From positions 1 through 38,943 of the forward strand of contig NZ_NDHW01000179.1 of assembly GCF_002251945.1 (NCBI RefSeq): a stretch of 38,943 nt of DNA. Direction: 5' to 3'. This DNA is from Pseudanabaena sp. SR411 (GTDB lineage Bacteria > Cyanobacteriota > Cyanobacteriia > Pseudanabaenales > Pseudanabaenaceae). The notes under the pieces were generated by a model. That model was given only the letters and a program-made list of their open reading frames with translations. It ran no database searches and had not been told where the DNA came from. The translations under genes were made by a program, and so were the position numbers. Positions 32,881-38,943 of this stretch are shown in pieces (position 1 is the first letter of the stretch; every line of letters begins with the position of its first letter).

Positions 32881-33504
32881 TTAAGGTTTGGTTGCAGAAA
32901 TTGGTGTGAAGTTGCAAGATTTGGTTAAAGCTTGCTTTAGCAAAGCTTGGTAACTATCATCATCAATCTCAAAGGCTCCAAACCTCTCCAGATGGGGATT
33001 CATTAATTGAGCATCAAATAAACTATACCCATGCGATCGCAAATGCTCTACTAACTTCACCATCGCCACCTTAGAGCCATCAGGAATTTTAAAAAACATT
33101 GACTCGCCAATAAATACGCCCCGTATAGCAATTCCTAAAATCCCCCCAGCTAGTTGATCGCCTTGCCATGTCTCAAAACTGTGCGCCCATCCTGCTTTGT
33201 GTAAATTGCTATAAAGCGATCGCAGTTCTTTGGAGATCCATGTGGTTTCGCGATCGGCACAGCCTTCTACCACTTGTTCAAAGGCAGTGTCGATCCTAAC
33301 TTCAAAGCGGTTTTGGTTGATGACACGCTGCAAAGATTTAGGATATCGAAAGCGCTGATCAAGTGGGATCAAGGTGCGGCTGTTAGTGTAATACCACTCA
33401 ATCGGCTCTCCATCACCTTCTGACATCAAAAAGTAGCCTTGGGTATAACCTTCAATAACGCTGCGGATATTAAATCTTTCCACGAATAGGTTTTCAACTC
33501 GCAA
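32881..33504 (-). CDS. aat: Leucyl/phenylalanyl-tRNA-protein transferase
   Basis: A 207-residue N-end-rule enzyme that adds Leu or Phe from aminoacyl-tRNA to proteins with N-terminal Arg or Lys, marking them for ClpAP. Family marks are GYTQGYFLMSEGDGEPIEWY, RTLIPLDQRFRYPKSLQRVI, ADRETTWIS, AHSFETWQGDQLAGGILGIA, GESMFF and FDAQLMNPHLERFGA. The frame opens at a TTG (33504). A GTG at 33483 beginning VERFNIRSVIEGY is an equally plausible start; no ATG is available. A palindrome lies just upstream (33535-33595), so the promoter must be compressed or beyond it. Confidence 0.9.
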   Translation of the reverse strand: MRVENLFVERFNIRSVIEGYTQGYFLMSEGDGEPIEWYYTNSRTLIPLDQRFRYPKSLQRVINQNRFEVRIDTAFEQVVEGCADRETTWISKELRSLYSNLHKAGWAHSFETWQGDQLAGGILGIAIRGVFIGESMFFKIPDGSKVAMVKLVEHLRSHGYSLFDAQLMNPHLERFGAFEIDDDSYQALLKQALTKSCNFTPISATKP

Positions 33505-33534
33505 GTAGATAATGTGATGAAGGTTCTAGGATTT

Positions 33535-33595
33535 AATCAAGAACCAGATTTTTAGTAGCGCGGCTTTACCGCGCCACTAAAAATCGGTTCTTGAT
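33535..33595. repeat. 29-bp near-perfect palindrome upstream of aat
   Basis: AATCAAGAACC and GATTTTTAGT arms pair with their partners; the only defects are one bulged base and one mismatch. Apex GCGCGGCTTTACCGCGC. Another member of the apex-sharing family, in the 5' region of aat rather than after a gene. Confidence 0.65.
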
Positions 33596-33744
33596 TTTAT
33601 TGTGCGTCCCAAATGTCTGATTTTTCAACAAGATAGACAATTGACTATTTACTCAGTCTAAAAGACTTGAACCAGATAATTGAGTGAAAATTAATTAGGG
33701 ATTAGTCGATGGGCTTTTGCTAAACTCCAACAAGAAAAAGTCTC

Positions 33745-33870
33745 TGATAAAATAAATGGCTTGCTGCAATTAAGTAAATTCACTTAATCATAGCAAACCA
33801 TTTATTTAGATAAATTGTTGTTAAATTGACATTGAAATTCAGAATCTTTAAATCAGCCGATTCCGTTTAA
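33745..33870 (-). ncRNA. Candidate structured small RNA A (minus strand)
   Basis: On the minus strand, TAAGAT (33879-33874) could be a -10 element. The predicted RNA opens with a hairpin CGGAATC/GATTCUG (33865-33859 with 33846-33840), then a conserved linker (UCUGAAUUU), and ends in a long hairpin (33806-33751, 25-nt arms) flanked by U-rich sequence that would terminate it. A diverged sister lies at 34090-34220, with the stem changed by paired substitutions. About 40 bases upstream of the -10 a box TTAAGCGATCCCA with TATAAAGAAAA is shared by both. No open frame is present. Transcription and strand are inferred. Confidence 0.5.
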
Positions 33871-33903
33871 TTGATCTTATTTTCTAAGATACGTATCCAA
33901 AAC

Positions 33904-33932
33904 TGGGATCGCTTAATATTTTCTTTATAATT
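33904..33932 (-). promoter_or_regulatory. Conserved upstream box of RNA A
   Basis: Minus strand TATAAAGAAAATATTAAGCG then ATCCCA. The same box, with two or three changes, lies upstream of RNA B (34255-34280) at a similar distance, suggesting a shared regulator site. Confidence 0.4.
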
Positions 33933-34089
33933 TGTCGCAGTAGTTTTATTTGAGTCTCAATACCTATTCGCGGAATCGCTGCTAGTTGAGGATGTGACAA
34001 AGAAGAATAAAATATAAATCCCTATAACCCTTTTAAAATAGGCATTACAACGATCTCTTCAAAAAACCAACAAAAAAGATTATGGAACC

Positions 34090-34220
34090 TATAAAAAAAT
34101 AAGTGATCTGGCAAGTCTAGGTAAAAGTTACCAATTGCCCTGACAGATCACTTATTTTTTTAGATGTTTTATTAATTTGGTATTTAAATTCAGAGCTTAT
34201 ATATAAGCTAGCTCCGTTTG
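34090..34220 (-). ncRNA. Candidate structured small RNA B (minus strand)
   Basis: Sister of the unit at 33745-33870. A -10-like TATTAT (34227-34222) or TACTAT precedes the hairpin CGGAGCU/AGCUCUG (34216-34210 with 34197-34191). The linker begins UCUGAAUUU or CUGAAUUUA as in RNA A. The RNA ends in a long hairpin whose outer 18 bp (34093-34110/34144-34161) are perfect and run into a U tract, with an inner GGTAA/TTACC stem. The terminator arms share no sequence with RNA A, only shape. No reading frame is present. Confidence 0.5.
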
Positions 34221-34254
34221 AATAATAGTATTGTGCTAGAAATTTTGTCATATT

Positions 34255-34280
34255 TGGGATCGCTTAAACTTTTCTTTATA
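34255..34280 (-). promoter_or_regulatory. Conserved upstream box of RNA B
   Basis: Minus strand TATAAAGAAAAGTTTAAGCG then ATCCCA, matching the box at 33904-33932. From here to 34645 I see AT-rich DNA without a gene; a CCGCC/GGCGG hairpin near 34591-34608 lies in the leader of the next gene. Confidence 0.4.
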
Positions 34281-34645
34281 CTTAATATATCGATCCTTCA
34301 CTCTTGAGTAATTATACTTATTATTTAATTCTTTACTGATACTTTTTCAGAAATATCACTCAAAAAATATCGCTGCACATTTTACTGTTATTATTTCATT
34401 ATTTTCTTGTTTATTTTTTATTTGCCAGATAGTTACTCTAAAAATCTACATTAAATTTTTAAACTAAAAAATGCCTGAATTGATTTTTGTTTCAGTACAG
34501 GATACTTGGGGATAATTCTTTTGACTAATCATATAGATATTTCTTGTAGATCTTTCTAGCCATGCGAGTAGTGTTTTCACTACCGCCAGAGACTACGGCG
34601 GCGAGGGCATAATCATACATAGAAATATCAGAAGGAGAAAAGTCA

Positions 34646-35335
34646 ATGTTTTTTCACCCATCCTATTTGATCCTCATCCCAGGCATGATCTTGATGTTTT
34701 GGGCGCAGCAGCGTGTCAAAGCGACTTACGAAAAATATGCAGATATGCGATCTAGCCTAGGAATGACAGGCGCACAGGTTGCTAAGACAATCCTGCAACG
34801 CATGGGTATTCATGATGTAACCGTAGAGCAAGTAGCAGGAGAACTGACCGATCATTATGATCCTTCTGCTAAGGCAGTGCGTCTATCAGAATCAGTGTAT
34901 GCATCATCATCTCTAGCGGCCGCAGCGATCGCGGCTCATGAATGTGGTCACGTTTTGCAAGATGTGCGTGGCTATCAATTTATGAATATTCGGGCTTCGT
35001 TAGTACCAGTGGCAAATATTGGCGCAAACTTTGGTCCTTTGATGGTGATGGCAGGGCTGTTCCTAACATCCCTCGGCAGTCTGAGTGTGGTTTTCATCAA
35101 TATTGGTATTGCTTTGTTTGCGAGCGCGATCCTATTTCACATTGTGACTTTACCTGTGGAGTTTGATGCGTCTAGCCGCGCTCTGAAGCTAATTGATGAG
35201 CTAGGCATTCTCCAAGGTGAAGAAAATCTTGGCGCTCGTAAGGTGCTTAATGCCGCAGCATGGACATATGTGGCGACTGCAATTTATGCGGCGCTGCAAC
35301 TGGTGCAGTTGTTGTTAATCCGTGGCGATCGCTAA
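34646..35335 (+). CDS. YugP-type zinc metallopeptidase, membrane-bound
   Basis: 229 residues. An N-terminal hydrophobic segment (HPSYLILIPGMILMFWAQ, 4-21) anchors it. The zinc motif is AAHECGHVLQD (H98-E99-x-x-H102). Upstream, VTVEQVAGELTDHYDPSAKA and VRLSESVY are typical of this family (Pfam DUF/neutral zinc metallopeptidase, formerly YugP). Two more hydrophobic stretches (about 120-160, NIGANFGPLMVMAGLFLTSL) follow, and FDASSRALKLIDELGIL precedes the C-terminal helix. AGAAGGAGAAAAGTCA gives a strong ribosome site before ATG 34646. A Glu in PVEFDASSRA could be the third ligand. Ended by the hairpin at 35357. Confidence 0.9.
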   Translation: MFFHPSYLILIPGMILMFWAQQRVKATYEKYADMRSSLGMTGAQVAKTILQRMGIHDVTVEQVAGELTDHYDPSAKAVRLSESVYASSSLAAAAIAAHECGHVLQDVRGYQFMNIRASLVPVANIGANFGPLMVMAGLFLTSLGSLSVVFINIGIALFASAILFHIVTLPVEFDASSRALKLIDELGILQGEENLGARKVLNAAAWTYVATAIYAALQLVQLLLIRGDR

Positions 35336-35356
35336 TTAAAACGCTTTATAAATTCA

Positions 35357-35392
35357 AAATAAAAGATGGTGCAAAGCACCGTCTTTTATTTT
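35357..35392. terminator. Hairpin terminator, GCAAAGC apex
   Basis: AAAATAAAAGATGGTGC pairs with GCACCGTCTTTTATTTT around AAA with one wobble. It stands between the convergent metallopeptidase and Rpn genes and can end both. Confidence 0.7.
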
Positions 35393-35406
35393 GGGGATCA
35401 TATCTG

Positions 35407-36342
35407 TTACTTTGTGCCTTTGTTTTTTAGCCAATCACTTAGATCAGCGATCGTTTCTAGGTCAAATAAAGCTTCGGCTAGATTTTCTAACTGTTTTGCT
35501 GATAGTTTGCTGATCTTGCCCCGCAAACTTGGGGTAATCTGTCCAAACTTGCGATTGAGCAGCCTTAGTAGCATTGTGGCTTGCCCTTTTATCAGTCCAC
35601 GCTGCTCACCTAGCTTTAAACCTTTTTGTTCACCTAGCTTTAAACCTTTTTGTTCACCTAGCTTTAAACCTTTTTGTTCACCATGTTGCTCGCCTTCTTC
35701 TCTTGCCTCTTGGTATACACGGGTCTGTTTTAAATCGCTGTATGTAAACATTGCTTCAATCTCCTGACGACTTAATTTGGGAAATTTATATACCAATACC
35801 GTCTCTATTAATTCTAGTACCTGCTCTTGGATTTCGGTATCCCTTTCCTGCTCAATCTTTTCACCTAGTTGTCTTGCCTTAGTTACGGCTTGACTTTCGC
35901 TAGATAAAATTAACTGAATAATCCCGATCGCGAAGGAGTCAGTCTCTCGCTCTAGTAAGTCTTCTAGGTATACTCTCTGTATCCTCTGACAGTCGAGCAT
36001 TTCCTGCACATGGCTTCTTGGATCTGGTTCGTAACTACGCCTTGCAAATATAGCGATCGCTTGCCATTCTTGTTCTGGTCGATATTGGTTCAGGTAAAGA
36101 TATATCTCGGATAAGTATTCCCAGTAAAAGTCTTCTTTTTGCTGAAATTGGACTTCAATTAGATATATCGGTTTGTCTTTGGCTTTTGGGCTAAATATGC
36201 CATCGAACCGAAAGGCTTTTTCTTTTACTTCCACTGAACTAAATTCATAGCCTTCTGCTTCTGAGATCGGTCGTTCGATTAGCTCAAACAGGAGGCTGTG
36301 AAAGGTATTGAATAATTGATAGAAGAGTGTGTCTGTTCTCAT
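35407..36342 (-). CDS. Rpn-family (DUF2887-like) putative nuclease/transposase-like protein
   Basis: 311 residues from ATG 36342. The N-terminal region MRTDTLFYQLFNTFHSLLFE, FRFDGIFSPK and YLIEVQFQQKEDFYWEYLSE is the PD-(D/E)xK core of Rpn-type proteins (Asp in RFDGIF, Glu-x-Gln in IEVQ), linked to recombination-promoting nuclease activity. The C-terminal half is helical. Residues about 220-250 hold three exact 8-residue repeats GLKLGEQK, encoded by a 24-bp tandem repeat at 35607-35678. Divergent from the NACHT gene. A GTG at 36348 is an alternative start. The family is common and multi-copy in cyanobacteria. Confidence 0.82.
   Translation of the reverse strand: MRTDTLFYQLFNTFHSLLFELIERPISEAEGYEFSSVEVKEKAFRFDGIFSPKAKDKPIYLIEVQFQQKEDFYWEYLSEIYLYLNQYRPEQEWQAIAIFARRSYEPDPRSHVQEMLDCQRIQRVYLEDLLERETDSFAIGIIQLILSSESQAVTKARQLGEKIEQERDTEIQEQVLELIETVLVYKFPKLSRQEIEAMFTYSDLKQTRVYQEAREEGEQHGEQKGLKLGEQKGLKLGEQKGLKLGEQRGLIKGQATMLLRLLNRKFGQITPSLRGKISKLSAKQLENLAEALFDLETIADLSDWLKNKGTK
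35607..35678. repeat. Three identical 24-bp tandem repeats within the Rpn gene
   Basis: Units 35607-35630, 35631-35654 and 35655-35678 are identical. Each encodes eight residues (GLKLGEQK), so copy-number change would preserve frame and alter linker length. Confidence 0.9.
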
Positions 36343-36519
36343 AGCCACTCATTTTACAGTAGCTCTCAGTATTTTCTTCCATAATTCCCGATTCTTTAAT
36401 GAGTATGTCAAATACTTTCAGCTAAACTTTAGCAAGTTTGATACAATAGCTAAAATCAGGAGCTAATCACTCCTACTAACTAGCAAAGTGTCTGAGTAAT
36501 ATACTTGGAGTTTTTAGCG

Positions 36520-38943
36520 ATGATCGATTGGTTGTTAGTTTGGGGTGTGTCGAAAGCAGCAGGAGTAATCATTTATCCTATCCTTGAGGATTTGGCTAAG
36601 GATGCGGCAAAGGATTATGGGAAGGACTTTTTTAAGGATTGCTTGAAGAAGGTGATCCGTTTGCCTGAGCCTGATGTGTTGAAGGAAGCCTATGGGAAAG
36701 CGCTCAAAGAATTTTTGGAATTGATTGAGGAAGAACTCAAGGATGCGGGTTATCAAGAAGCAATCATTAGACAATACATTCCCTATTTGCACAAGTTTAT
36801 TAAGCGCGAAGAGGTAAGCGCGGCGCTGGGGATGGCGTTTAATGTGCAATGTAAGGCGATCGATACGGCTTTGTTGATGAGAGTTTGGACAGAGTTGAAT
36901 TTGCCACATTTGCCAGAGGATATGAATTGGGACTTTTTGAGTAAGTCCTACATTAGAGCCGTGAAGAAGATTGTCCAGAATTCGGATAAGTTGCGTCCGA
37001 TTTTTGAGGTGCAGACCTTGGATAAAATAGCGGATGCTGTGCAGGAAGTGGCGGGAATTTCGCCAGCTTTTGACTTGGAGAAGTATGCCGAAGGGTTGCG
37101 GGAGCAGTATGGCAACTTGAAGTTAGAATCTCTGGATACGACTGGGGTGTATTACAACGAGTTGAAGCTCTGGAAGATCTTTATTCCTCAGAATTTGCGG
37201 GAATGTCAGGAGTTTATTCCGCAGGTGTATGAGTTGCCGAAGGATCGATCGTGGCTGTTGCAGGAGAGCGGACAGTTGGATGTGTTGGAACTTGCCGAAG
37301 CGGAGTTAGAGAACCATCGCAAGCGCTATGTCGAGCAACCGATTCGGGGAGTCTTTGAGGTATTGGGCGATCCGCATAATGCGGCGAAAGATGGGATTGC
37401 TAAATATGCAGTGATCTTGGGCGATCCCGGCTCTGGGAAATCAACGCTGTTGCAATATCTGGCTTTGATTTGGGCGGAGCGACCTGTGCGAGATTTGCCT
37501 TTGTATCCGTTGCCGCTTTTGTTGGAGTTGCGTACCTATGCCCGTGATAAGCAAGCAGGGAAATGTAAGGATATTGTTTCGTTTATTCATGGTGGGAATA
37601 TTACCTGTCGGCTGAATCAGCAGGATTTGCATGAAAAGCTGAAGAATGGGGATGTTATTGCCCTATTTGATGGGATTGATGAGGTGTTCGATCCTGCGTT
37701 GCGGGATGAGGTGGTGACGGATATCCATCGCTTTACGAATGAGTATCCTGCGGTGAGGTCAATTGCGACTTCGCGGTGGTTGGGCTATAAGGCACAACGG
37801 TTAAGGGATGCGGGGTTTCAGCATTTTATGCTGCAAGAGTTGACTGATGAGCAGATGCAGGATTTTGTGGTGCGTTGGCACGATTTGAATTTTGCGGAGG
37901 GTGCGGATAAGGATCGCAAGCGGGAGCGGTTGCAGAAGGCGATTAGGGAGTCGCGATCGATTAAGGAGTTGGCGGGTAATCCTTTGTTATTAACGATGAT
38001 GGCGATTCTCAATCGTAATCAGGAGTTACCGAGGGATCGTCCTGAATTGTATAACCAAGCTTCTAGGGTGTTGTTGCATCAATGGGATGTGGAACGAGCG
38101 CTAGTGGAGGATCGGCGGATTGACCCGAAAACGATTGACTATCGCGATAAGCAGGCGATGTTGCGGAAGGTTGCCTATTATATGCAGTCGAGCGCGAAGG
38201 GTTTGGCGGGGAATTTGATTAGTGCGGCGCAGTTGGAGAGCATTTTAACGGATTACCTGAAGACGATTGAGGTGGAGAAGCCAAGGGAAATCGCCCGTAT
38301 CATGATCGGTCAGCTTCGCACGCGCAATTTCATCCTCTGCGATCTGGGTGGGGATTCCTATGGGTTTGTGCATCGCACTTTTTTGGAATATTTTTGTGCG
38401 TGGGAGTTTGTTTGGCAGTTTAAGGAGGAGCAGACGCTGACGAGTGAGCAGTTAATCAATGATGTGTTTGGGCAGCATTGGCAGGATGAGTTTTGGCATG
38501 AGGTCTTGCGGCTGATTTCGGGGATGATCGAACCGAGATTTGTAGCCGACATTATTGATTTTCTTTTGGAGCAGAAAGTTGATAGAAGTGCATTTTTAGG
38601 CGAGGGAAATAGGCTAAAAAAAGAAGGGCTATCAAATCTTTTATTGGCAGCAGATTGCTTTGTAGAGGTGAGAAACAGAAGTTTGATTGCGCCTACATCA
38701 AATAAATTACTAAAAACATTACAACATGAAGCTGAACAAGAACCTCCTGATAAGTTCAATTCGGAATTGGCAATTAGACTTATAAATAACGTCGCAAATA
38801 TATGGCAAGATGGCTCTGACACTTTACTTTGGCTAAAAAAATGCCTTAAGTTTGATCAACAATCCTTTATCCCAGAATCGGCGGTACAAGAGATAGCCAA
38901 AGGCTGGAAAGATGACTCTGATACCCTTCCTTGGCTCAAAGAC
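36520..38943 (+). CDS. NACHT-family STAND NTPase (5' part; runs off the window)
   Basis: Open from ATG 36520, preceded by GGAG, to the last base: 808 codons without a stop. The first 250 residues are a helical N-terminal domain (MIDWLLVWGVSKAAGVIIYP; LKEFLELIEEELKDAGYQEA) resembling the variable N-terminal effector or adaptor part of bacterial NACHT proteins. The NTPase has a P-loop GDPGSGKS (301-308), Walker B ALFDGIDE (381-388), SRWLGYK sensor and winged-helix motifs (ELAGNPLLLTMMAILN; GFVHRTFLEYFCAWEF). From about 680 a 34-residue repeat starts (WQDGSDTLLWLKK, WKDDSDTLPWLKD), probably a helical sensor array continuing beyond the window. Known family: bacterial NACHTs act in phage defence. 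Confidence 0.88.
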   Translation, partial: MIDWLLVWGVSKAAGVIIYPILEDLAKDAAKDYGKDFFKDCLKKVIRLPEPDVLKEAYGKALKEFLELIEEELKDAGYQEAIIRQYIPYLHKFIKREEVSAALGMAFNVQCKAIDTALLMRVWTELNLPHLPEDMNWDFLSKSYIRAVKKIVQNSDKLRPIFEVQTLDKIADAVQEVAGISPAFDLEKYAEGLREQYGNLKLESLDTTGVYYNELKLWKIFIPQNLRECQEFIPQVYELPKDRSWLLQESGQLDVLELAEAELENHRKRYVEQPIRGVFEVLGDPHNAAKDGIAKYAVILGDPGSGKSTLLQYLALIWAERPVRDLPLYPLPLLLELRTYARDKQAGKCKDIVSFIHGGNITCRLNQQDLHEKLKNGDVIALFDGIDEVFDPALRDEVVTDIHRFTNEYPAVRSIATSRWLGYKAQRLRDAGFQHFMLQELTDEQMQDFVVRWHDLNFAEGADKDRKRERLQKAIRESRSIKELAGNPLLLTMMAILNRNQELPRDRPELYNQASRVLLHQWDVERALVEDRRIDPKTIDYRDKQAMLRKVAYYMQSSAKGLAGNLISAAQLESILTDYLKTIEVEKPREIARIMIGQLRTRNFILCDLGGDSYGFVHRTFLEYFCAWEFVWQFKEEQTLTSEQLINDVFGQHWQDEFWHEVLRLISGMIEPRFVADIIDFLLEQKVDRSAFLGEGNRLKKEGLSNLLLAADCFVEVRNRSLIAPTSNKLLKTLQHEAEQEPPDKFNSELAIRLINNVANIWQDGSDTLLWLKKCLKFDQQSFIPESAVQEIAKGWKDDSDTLPWLKD

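Noticed and set aside
35366-35767. A 133-codon plus-strand frame with repeated PSFKPFCS
   Set aside because: Antisense shadow of the Rpn gene; the peptide repeats are the 24-bp tandem repeat read backwards.
38358-38822. A 154-codon minus-strand frame
   Set aside because: Lies opposite the NACHT gene, which has matching domain motifs throughout; the antisense peptide is Ser/Cys-rich and domainless.
1-38943. CRISPR arrays
   Set aside because: No regularly spaced direct repeats of 24-40 bp with unique spacers; the only tandem direct repeat is the 24-bp triplet in the Rpn gene, which has no spacers.
1-38943. tRNA or rRNA genes
   Set aside because: Looked for GTTCGA T-loops with paired arms. 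The GGTTCGAG near 19283 has no cloverleaf partner arms, so no tRNA is called.

Overview
The window looks like a chromosomal segment of a cyanobacterium. The octamer GCGATCGC (the HIP1 site typical of cyanobacterial genomes) recurs throughout, inside genes as well as between them. The gene families also fit: a MASE1 hybrid kinase, Uma2 nucleases, a bacterial dynamin, a general amino-acid binding lipoprotein and a small Cys-rich cyanobacterial protein. The moderate-to-low GC content and the dense small repeats suggest a Pseudanabaena-like organism. That genus guess is inference, not something the sequence proves.

Layout. 1-1.9 kb: the start of an IS630-type transposase, a DUF4157 (eCIS-core) protein that ends abruptly beside it, and an NADP-dependent oxidoreductase. 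2-11.3 kb: NAD and sulfur metabolism (pncB, nadD, nrtR, cysH). Between pncB and nadD lie a large dynamin, a dead IS5-like element, a beheaded antitoxin-like gene and nested MITEs. 11.3-17.7 kb: an alpha/beta hydrolase, a 2-oxoglutarate/Fe(II)-oxygenase-like gene, fabH and plsX (fatty acid and phospholipid initiation), a prohibitin-like protein and a Uma2 nuclease. 17.7-21.6 kb: an amino-acid binding lipoprotein and a membrane hybrid histidine kinase. 21.7-23.6 kb: a scrap zone with an IS5 remnant, a headless RNase III and an antitoxin relic. 23.6-32.7 kb: a TPR protein, then a probable conflict or cell-death island (papain-like protease, caspase-STAND-WD40 protein, Trypco1 protein), a small Cys-rich protein and a Ser/Thr kinase. 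32.8-35.3 kb: aat, a 1.1-kb gene-free stretch holding two related structured-RNA candidates, and a YugP-type metallopeptidase. 35.4-38.9 kb: an Rpn-type nuclease divergent from a NACHT NTPase that runs off the right end.

Three signals stand out. (1) The 25.8-31.0 kb island puts two different cysteine protease folds next to a STAND sensor, with a Trypco1 gene divergent from it. This is the arrangement expected of NTP-controlled suicide or immune systems. (2) In the 33.7-34.3 kb gap, two diverged copies of a minus-strand unit keep the same order: promoter-distal box, small hairpin, linker, long terminator-like hairpin. The small hairpin shows three compensatory base-pair changes between copies. 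(3) More than a dozen intergenic palindromes have unrelated arms but nearly the same apex (GC, then TTT, GAA, TTC or AAA, then GC). Several contain the stop codons of the flanking genes. One repeated element occurs twice with its apex inverted relative to its flanks.

Besides these, four MITE-like families (ends TTAYACCAA, GAGCGTGTTTGA, TTAGGACTTACGC and TATAGCAATG) and pieces of one IS5-like element (ends TATAGAACSCATTTGG) are scattered through the window. They account for most of the gene damage seen.
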